NCBI GenBank assembly: GCA_002315275.1
Contig: DCGN01000130.1
Location: 3,086-13,445, forward strand
Direction: 5' to 3'
Origin: Clostridiales bacterium UBA1777
GTDB lineage: Bacteria; Bacillota; Clostridia; Oscillospirales; Oscillospiraceae
Length of the DNA stretch: 10,360 nucleotides
Shown here in pieces: positions 6,537-10,360 of the stretch. Made by a program: the position numbers and the translations under genes. The notes under the pieces were generated by a model. The model was not told where the DNA came from, ran no database searches, and saw nothing but the letters and a program-made list of their open reading frames with translations. The first letter of the stretch is position 1; the number at the start of each line of letters is the position of its first letter.

Positions 6537-7660
6537 ATCCTTCTTTTCGCCTTCCCGAGAATGTATACGGAAGGAAGAAGAACAAATGAAAATATGAGAT
6601 TTGCCGCAGGGATTATTCTGTCAGACCAAAGCGCAAGGGCGTTTGCATCCCGTGCCATCAGCGCAGCCGCGGCTGTCACGGCGATACCCGCAGTCGGTAT
6701 GACCCAGCGGCCGTTATTCATATCGAGCCGTCCCTTGCCGCACAGAGAGGCGTCCTGCCCGACGGCGAGACGCAGGCAATGCTGCCCTATCCAGAGAAAA
6801 ACGGAGAAGATGATGAAATCGGGGAACACCCACAGTGCCACGACAAACGCGTCCACACGCTCGAGCGAGCCGAACAGCGTCAGATTGCGAACGAGCGAGA
6901 AGAACGGGTGAGCAAGCTTTCCGGTAAGCTCCGCGCCGAATGCGCCGATGACGGCGATACACAGCACCGAGAGGAAAGCGCACGCGCCTGCGGACCACAG
7001 CAAAACGCCGCGGAGCGAGCTCTTGCTTTTTGCCGAGTAGCCCGAGATGAAAAATATACAGTACAGCGATGCCGACACCACGTCCACCGCCGCTATGCTG
7101 CCCTTGAGAATCGGCCATGCGTCGTACACGGTTATCGGGAATATAGCCGCCTTATCTGCGGACAGCACGCCCGAAACGAGTATCACGAGAAGCACGGCTA
7201 TGATTATCGGCTCGATGAGCTTTGCCGTCCGCTCTACGGTGACTATAGACCCGAGCGCCGCCCATGTGCCGAGCGCACCCATTATTATAATGAAGAACAG
7301 CACGGACGCGTTCGGGTATACGGTGGTTATCAGTCTGTCAGCTCCCGCGCGGAGGATGAAAGCGCAGTACAGCAGCAACCACAGCGAGATGACCCAGAGC
7401 ACGGGCTTTCCGAGCCTGCTTCCGCAGGCGCGCGCAATAAGCTCGGCCGCGCCCTCTCCGCTTTCGGCGCAGAGCATAAATCTGCGGAGGAACCACGCAA
7501 ACGCGGCAAGCATAGGGAAGGCTGCAAGTGCGCTTACCCATGCTCCTTTGCCCGAAAGCTGAGCTGCAAGGCTCGGAAAAAGACGCAGAGCGGGTGCCAT
7601 AAGCATCAATGAAGCTGTGGCCAGAAGAATCGACGAGGTACGGTTTTGTCCGGTTTTCAT
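6533..7660 (-). CDS. gerAB: Spore germinant receptor B subunit (GerAB/spore permease family)
   Basis: This is the integral-membrane B subunit of a GerA-type germinant receptor, a member of the APC transporter superfamily. In Bacillus relatives the subunit is linked to germinant recognition in the inner spore membrane. The 375-residue protein has about ten hydrophobic segments, near 10-33, 41-60, 85-107, 118-137, 148-166, 186-208, 217-241, 269-295, 320-337 and 350-367. The family hallmark is visible at 251-285: HPFFSLVRNLTLFGSLERVDAF and then VALWVFPDFI, matching the SLV...LERV(E/D)A...ALWV pattern of GerAB proteins. It is the last gene of the operon, starting 3 bases after the gerAC stop with a GGAG Shine-Dalgarno site at 7669-7672 (eight-base spacer) inside gerAC. 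The germinant cannot be told from sequence. The symbol is given at family level; orthology to a particular named receptor is not implied. Confidence 0.93.
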   Translation of the reverse strand: MKTGQNRTSSILLATASLMLMAPALRLFPSLAAQLSGKGAWVSALAAFPMLAAFAWFLRRFMLCAESGEGAAELIARACGSRLGKPVLWVISLWLLLYCAFILRAGADRLITTVYPNASVLFFIIIMGALGTWAALGSIVTVERTAKLIEPIIIAVLLVILVSGVLSADKAAIFPITVYDAWPILKGSIAAVDVVSASLYCIFFISGYSAKSKSSLRGVLLWSAGACAFLSVLCIAVIGAFGAELTGKLAHPFFSLVRNLTLFGSLERVDAFVVALWVFPDFIIFSVFLWIGQHCLRLAVGQDASLCGKGRLDMNNGRWVIPTAGIAVTAAAALMARDANALALWSDRIIPAANLIFSFVLLPSVYILGKAKRRI

Positions 7661-7663
7661 GAG

Positions 7664-8773
7664 TTATTCTCCGATGTCGTTTGAATGGCTTATGCTTGCA
7701 TTGACAGACAGACCGATGCTCAGCCTCGGAAACGAGTCTGCAAAGCTGTCCTTTGCGCGCTGATATTTTATCGGCGCGGCAAGCTCAATGCGCTCCGCCA
7801 AACCGAGAAAATCGGCGTTCAGCTCCTGCGAAATGCCGATAACGGTACGAAGCTCATCCATCAGCGCGCTCTCGAGCTGCTTTTCAAGAAACAGTCCGTA
7901 GCCGTCAACGGAAAATGAGCCGCTTCCGCTTATTTCGCTCACGGACGCGCTCACCTCGCAGGAAATACCGAGAGAGCTGAGCCCGTCGCCGTCAAACTCG
8001 GGCGTAAACTCCGTGCTGCCGCCGTCGAGCTCGACTGTTACGTCGGCACCGTACATATCCGTCACGGTCAGCTGATATATCGGCACGCGGCCGAGCAGAA
8101 GCCCGAGCCCGCCGAGAAAATCCGTGCCTATATACCCGCGCAGCTTTCCGCCCTTCAGAATGCCGTAGCCAGAAAATACGGCCGTCGGAGAATTGCTGTC
8201 CTCGCCATTCCGCGGCTTGACAGCGCAGGCAAGCGCGGCATCGCAGCGGGCAAGTCTGCGCGAAATATCGGCGGCGGAAAATACTGATATGTTACGCCGC
8301 GCGTTTTCAGCTTCTATGGCCTCGAGCACGGCCGACACGCCGACGCTGTCCTTCGCCACGGAAAATATGAGCTCGTTTGCCGTGCATCCTTCTATTATAT
8401 ATATCGGCACGCCGAGGCGCACCTCCGGCGATTGGCAGATGTACGACAGATATCCGCCGATCCCTTTTTCGGCTGTCTTCTCGCCTATAAGGATATGCTT
8501 CGTGTGGTGGAAAAACAGCTCCTCCTCATAAGCGCTGTTGTGAAGAGCGTCAACGGCCTCCGAAACGGTCGAGCCGTGTGACGACAGCGTCACGGGATCG
8601 CTGTCATCGTTACCCTTCGCGCCCGCGGAGAGGAGGACGGATCCGGCCGCGGTGTCAATCCCGAGCGTCTGGATGAGAAGCAGCTCCTCAAGCTCTCTGT
8701 AGCTCGCGCCGACAGGGCCGCAGCCCGTCAGCAGAAGTGCCGTACAAATTGCAGCGGCGATGAGCTTTTTCAT
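7664..8773 (-). CDS. gerAC: Spore germinant receptor C subunit, lipoprotein (GerAC family)
   Basis: This is the lipoprotein subunit of the GerA-type receptor, expected to be anchored to the outer face of the inner spore membrane. The 369 residues are a usual length. The N terminus is a lipoprotein signal: MKK, a hydrophobic core, and the lipobox LLTGC with the lipidated cysteine at 18. After it comes the family's characteristic opening RELEELLLIQTLGID (26-40), although the usual GCW is GCG here. The segment ELFFHHTKHILIGEKTAEKG at about 85-104, followed by PEVRL (116-120), matches the conserved first-domain block of GerAC proteins (L-F-F-x-H ... I-G-E). AVFSGYGILKGGKL near 198-211 matches the second-domain block. 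A perfect AAGGAGG lies five bases before the start, inside gerAA, and the start overlaps the gerAA stop as ATGA. The family assignment is confident. Confidence 0.93.
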   Translation of the reverse strand: MKKLIAAAICTALLLTGCGPVGASYRELEELLLIQTLGIDTAAGSVLLSAGAKGNDDSDPVTLSSHGSTVSEAVDALHNSAYEEELFFHHTKHILIGEKTAEKGIGGYLSYICQSPEVRLGVPIYIIEGCTANELIFSVAKDSVGVSAVLEAIEAENARRNISVFSAADISRRLARCDAALACAVKPRNGEDSNSPTAVFSGYGILKGGKLRGYIGTDFLGGLGLLLGRVPIYQLTVTDMYGADVTVELDGGSTEFTPEFDGDGLSSLGISCEVSASVSEISGSGSFSVDGYGLFLEKQLESALMDELRTVIGISQELNADFLGLAERIELAAPIKYQRAKDSFADSFPRLSIGLSVNASISHSNDIGE

Positions 8774-10281
8774 TTTTGCCTCCTTCTGTCGGGCGTTCGC
8801 AGAGCGGGGTCGCGGAATTTGTTCAAGCGGTTCGGCAATCTTACGAGCAGACGGAAAAGCCCGCCGAAGCGCTCGTCTGTCAGCGGCGAGGTGTAGCTCA
8901 CGCCGAAGCTGTCAAGCTCCGCGAGATGGAGAAGAAGCGCTGCGGAGACGATCGCCACGCCGTACAGCCCGCAGACCGTCGCCGCGATTATCATCGCGAG
9001 CCTGAAAAGCCGCACGGCCGAGCCGAGATCCTGGCTCGGGAGCGTGTAGCACGCGATGCCCGACGTTGCTACGACTATTATCGCTATCGGCGAAGCCACC
9101 TGCGCGTCGACTGCGGACTGGCCGACGATGAGAGCCCCGATTATCGACACTGTGTCGCCCACGGGATTGGGAAGCCGCAGCCCGGCCTCCTGCAAAAGCG
9201 AAAACGTGATTATCATGCCGATTATCTCCGCGCCCGTCGAAAACGGGACATTCTGCTTGGCGGTGATCATAGACAGCAGCAGCTCGGAAGGGATCATCTC
9301 CTGATGGTACATTGCAATCGCAACGTAGAAGGCGGGGAGGAACAGCCCGAGCAGCAGCGCGAGATAGCGAAGCAGCACGAGCCCGGTTGAGACGAGAAAA
9401 TGCTGGTTGCCGTCGCCGGTGACCTTCATGAACTCGGCAAAAGTGACGGGCAGCACGAGCCCGATAGGCAATCCGTCAATCAGAAGGCCTATGCGCCCGT
9501 CAACGAGATATCCGGCGAAGCGGTCGGGCCGCTCCGTGTGGATGAGCTGAGGAAACGGCGAGGCGGGCGAATCTGTGATGTAATCCTCTATCATGCCAAT
9601 CGATGTGACGGCATCTACGTCAATGCTGTCCAGCCGCCGCGCAAGCTCTTTTACGGTGCTCATGCATGCAACGCCGTCAACAAACATGATCGATACCTTC
9701 GTTGAGGACTTACGCCCGAGCTGACTTTCAACGCACTTGAGCGACGGGGAGCAGATACGGCGGCGGACGAGCGCGGTGTTCACGCGGATAGTTTCCACGA
9801 AAGCGTCCTTCGCGCCCTTGAGAGACTTCTCGAGCGTAGGCGAGTCGATGGAGCGGATCTTGTCAGACTTGAGCTCAAACGTAAGGGCCGAGCCGAGCGA
9901 GTCGAAAACTACGGCACAGAAGCCGTGCATCAGATCGTCAACAAGATCAGCAAGCTTGTCGCGCCGTTTGACAGGTGCGCTGTATATGCCGCCGAGAGTA
10001 AAGAGTGCCTCGAGCTTTTCCGCGTCAATGTCGGGGACGGCGCGAAGTCTGTCCGCGATGGGGCGTATAACGAGCTCGGAGATTGATCCGGCAGAGGCAA
10101 CGCCGTCTATCCAGCAGATGTAAAGCCTGTCCGTGCCGGAAAGGCCGTAGAGCACCTCTCGCTCCTCAAAATCGGAGCAGAGAGAGAAGACCTCGCGTAT
10201 ATGAGCGCTTGATATCGGGCTATGGAGCTGCGAGTCATCACGCAGGTGATATCCGGGAAAAAGAATGTTATTCGTATTCAT
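8770..10281 (-). CDS. gerAA: Spore germinant receptor A subunit (GerAA family)
   Basis: This is the A subunit of the GerA-type germinant receptor in the inner spore membrane. B. subtilis GerAA has been reported to form ion channels that open on germination. The 503-residue protein has a large soluble N-terminal region (about 1-260), with the conserved block KGAKDAFVETIRVNTALVRRRI at 155-176. The membrane part begins with GRIGLLIDG at 262-270, then LPAFYVAIAMYHQEMIPSELL at 315-335, then EAGLRLP/VGDTVSIIGALIVGQSAVDA at 365-393 and ATSGIACYTLPS at 405-416, all close to family signatures. A hydrophobic segment at about 427-451 and a basic Arg-rich tail end the protein. It heads the operon. The ATG at 10281 has no recognisable Shine-Dalgarno site, and I see no better start upstream. 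The two N-terminal subdomains show mutual similarity (see findings). The family assignment is very strong; the ligand is unknown. Confidence 0.95.
   Translation of the reverse strand: MNTNNILFPGYHLRDDSQLHSPISSAHIREVFSLCSDFEEREVLYGLSGTDRLYICWIDGVASAGSISELVIRPIADRLRAVPDIDAEKLEALFTLGGIYSAPVKRRDKLADLVDDLMHGFCAVVFDSLGSALTFELKSDKIRSIDSPTLEKSLKGAKDAFVETIRVNTALVRRRICSPSLKCVESQLGRKSSTKVSIMFVDGVACMSTVKELARRLDSIDVDAVTSIGMIEDYITDSPASPFPQLIHTERPDRFAGYLVDGRIGLLIDGLPIGLVLPVTFAEFMKVTGDGNQHFLVSTGLVLLRYLALLLGLFLPAFYVAIAMYHQEMIPSELLLSMITAKQNVPFSTGAEIIGMIITFSLLQEAGLRLPNPVGDTVSIIGALIVGQSAVDAQVASPIAIIVVATSGIACYTLPSQDLGSAVRLFRLAMIIAATVCGLYGVAIVSAALLLHLAELDSFGVSYTSPLTDERFGGLFRLLVRLPNRLNKFRDPALRTPDRRRQK
8779..8785 (-). 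promoter_or_regulatory. Consensus Shine-Dalgarno site of gerAC
   Basis: On the - strand this reads AAGGAGG, five bases before the gerAC ATG at 8773. It lies within the last codons of gerAA, so gerAC can be translated both by coupling and independently. It contrasts with gerAA, which has no such site. Confidence 0.8.
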
Positions 10282-10290
10282 AATAAATAG

Positions 10291-10316
10291 ATTATGCGCA
10301 TTTGAAAGAAATATAC
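10291..10316 (-). promoter_or_regulatory. Possible sporulation-type promoter of the ger operon
   Basis: On the - strand, GTATA (10316-10312) and CATAAT (10296-10291) resemble the -35 (G-H-A-T-R) and -10 (C-A-T-n-H-T-A) elements of forespore sigma-G promoters, which drive ger operons in Bacillus. The spacer is 15 bases, shorter than the usual 17-18, and the last -10 base does not match. The -10 element would lie only nine bases from the gerAA ATG, giving an almost leaderless transcript. In AT-rich DNA such matches can arise by chance, so this is a weak candidate. Confidence 0.3.
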
Positions 10317-10345
10317 TATTTTTTTAAAAAGGGGCAAAAAGGGTA

Positions 10346-10351
10346 TTGACA
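10346..10351 (+). promoter_or_regulatory. Consensus -35 hexamer of a rightward housekeeping promoter (cut by the window end)
   Basis: TTGACA is the exact sigma-A -35 consensus. The bases just upstream are A- and T-tracts in the place where an UP element would lie. The matching -10 hexamer would fall at about 10369-10374, outside the window, so the promoter cannot be confirmed here. It would drive a gene transcribed away from the ger operon. Confidence 0.4.
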
Positions 10352-10360
10352 AGGGAACGG

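Larger units (their letters stand above)
10282..10360. other. AT-rich intergenic region at the window edge
   Basis: No gene is visible. The stretch holds a TTTTTAAAAA palindrome at 10321-10330 and a ten-base near-repeat, AAAAAGGGGC at 10326-10335 followed by AAAAAGGGTA at 10336-10345. A TTGACA hexamer on the + strand follows at 10346-10351. The AT-rich composition contrasts sharply with the GC-rich genes to the left, as expected for a divergent promoter region. Confidence 0.7.

Noticed and set aside
6779..7612. Open frame of about 277 codons on the + strand inside gerAB
   Set aside because: Its product is rich in charged residues, Cys and His without pattern, and the opposite frame has clear GerAB signatures with a ribosome binding site.
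8776..9390. Open frame of about 204 codons on the + strand inside gerAA
   Set aside because: It is antisense to the conserved membrane domain of GerAA and has a low-complexity, Arg/Glu-rich composition.
1..10360. CRISPR arrays, tRNA or rRNA genes, insertion sequences, riboswitches
   Set aside because: No spaced direct repeats, clover-leaf segments, transposase motifs or leader structures were seen; nearly every base is inside a recognised gene.

Overview
The window looks like ordinary chromosomal DNA from an endospore-forming member of the Clostridia. An Oscillospiraceae/Ruminococcaceae-type gut Firmicute is the best guess. The reasons are the GyrB and GyrA sequence style (for example the GNFGSVDGDPPAAYRYTEA stretch of GyrA), strong AAGGAGG-type ribosome binding sites, moderately high GC with tightly packed genes, and a complete tricistronic gerA-type spore germinant receptor locus. 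The lineage is inferred from remembered family patterns, not from a search.

Left part, positions 1-6472, all on the + strand: the 3' part of gyrB (its 5' end lies outside the window), gyrA, a small two-helix membrane protein with a SHOCT-like tail, rnhA (ribonuclease HI, overlapping the previous gene by ATGA), a homodimer-type ABC exporter half-transporter, and a GNAT-family acetyltransferase. Gaps are 0-26 bases and I see no internal terminator, so this reads as one co-directional transcription unit. It closes with an intrinsic terminator hairpin at about 6502-6533. Gyrase introduces negative supercoils and RNase HI removes R-loops that form on negatively supercoiled DNA, so those genes make functional sense together. 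The exporter and acetyltransferase have no evident link to them.

Right part, positions 6533-10281, all on the - strand: a germinant receptor operon transcribed leftwards in the order gerAA, gerAC, gerAB (A-C-B, unlike the A-B-C order of Bacillus subtilis gerA). The genes are coupled: ATGA overlap between A and C, a 3-base gap between C and B, and good Shine-Dalgarno sites for C and B. The two halves converge on the hairpin.

The last 79 bases (10282-10360) are AT-rich and carry no gene. They hold a possible promoter for gerAA on the - strand and, on the + strand, a consensus -35 hexamer preceded by helically phased A-tracts. This suggests a divergent gene just beyond the window.

I found no mobile element, CRISPR array, tRNA, rRNA or riboswitch, and no convincing new system. 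The points most worth a second look are the natural substitutions at the quinolone-contact positions of both gyrase subunits, the gerAA start without a Shine-Dalgarno site, and the promoter-like edge of the window.
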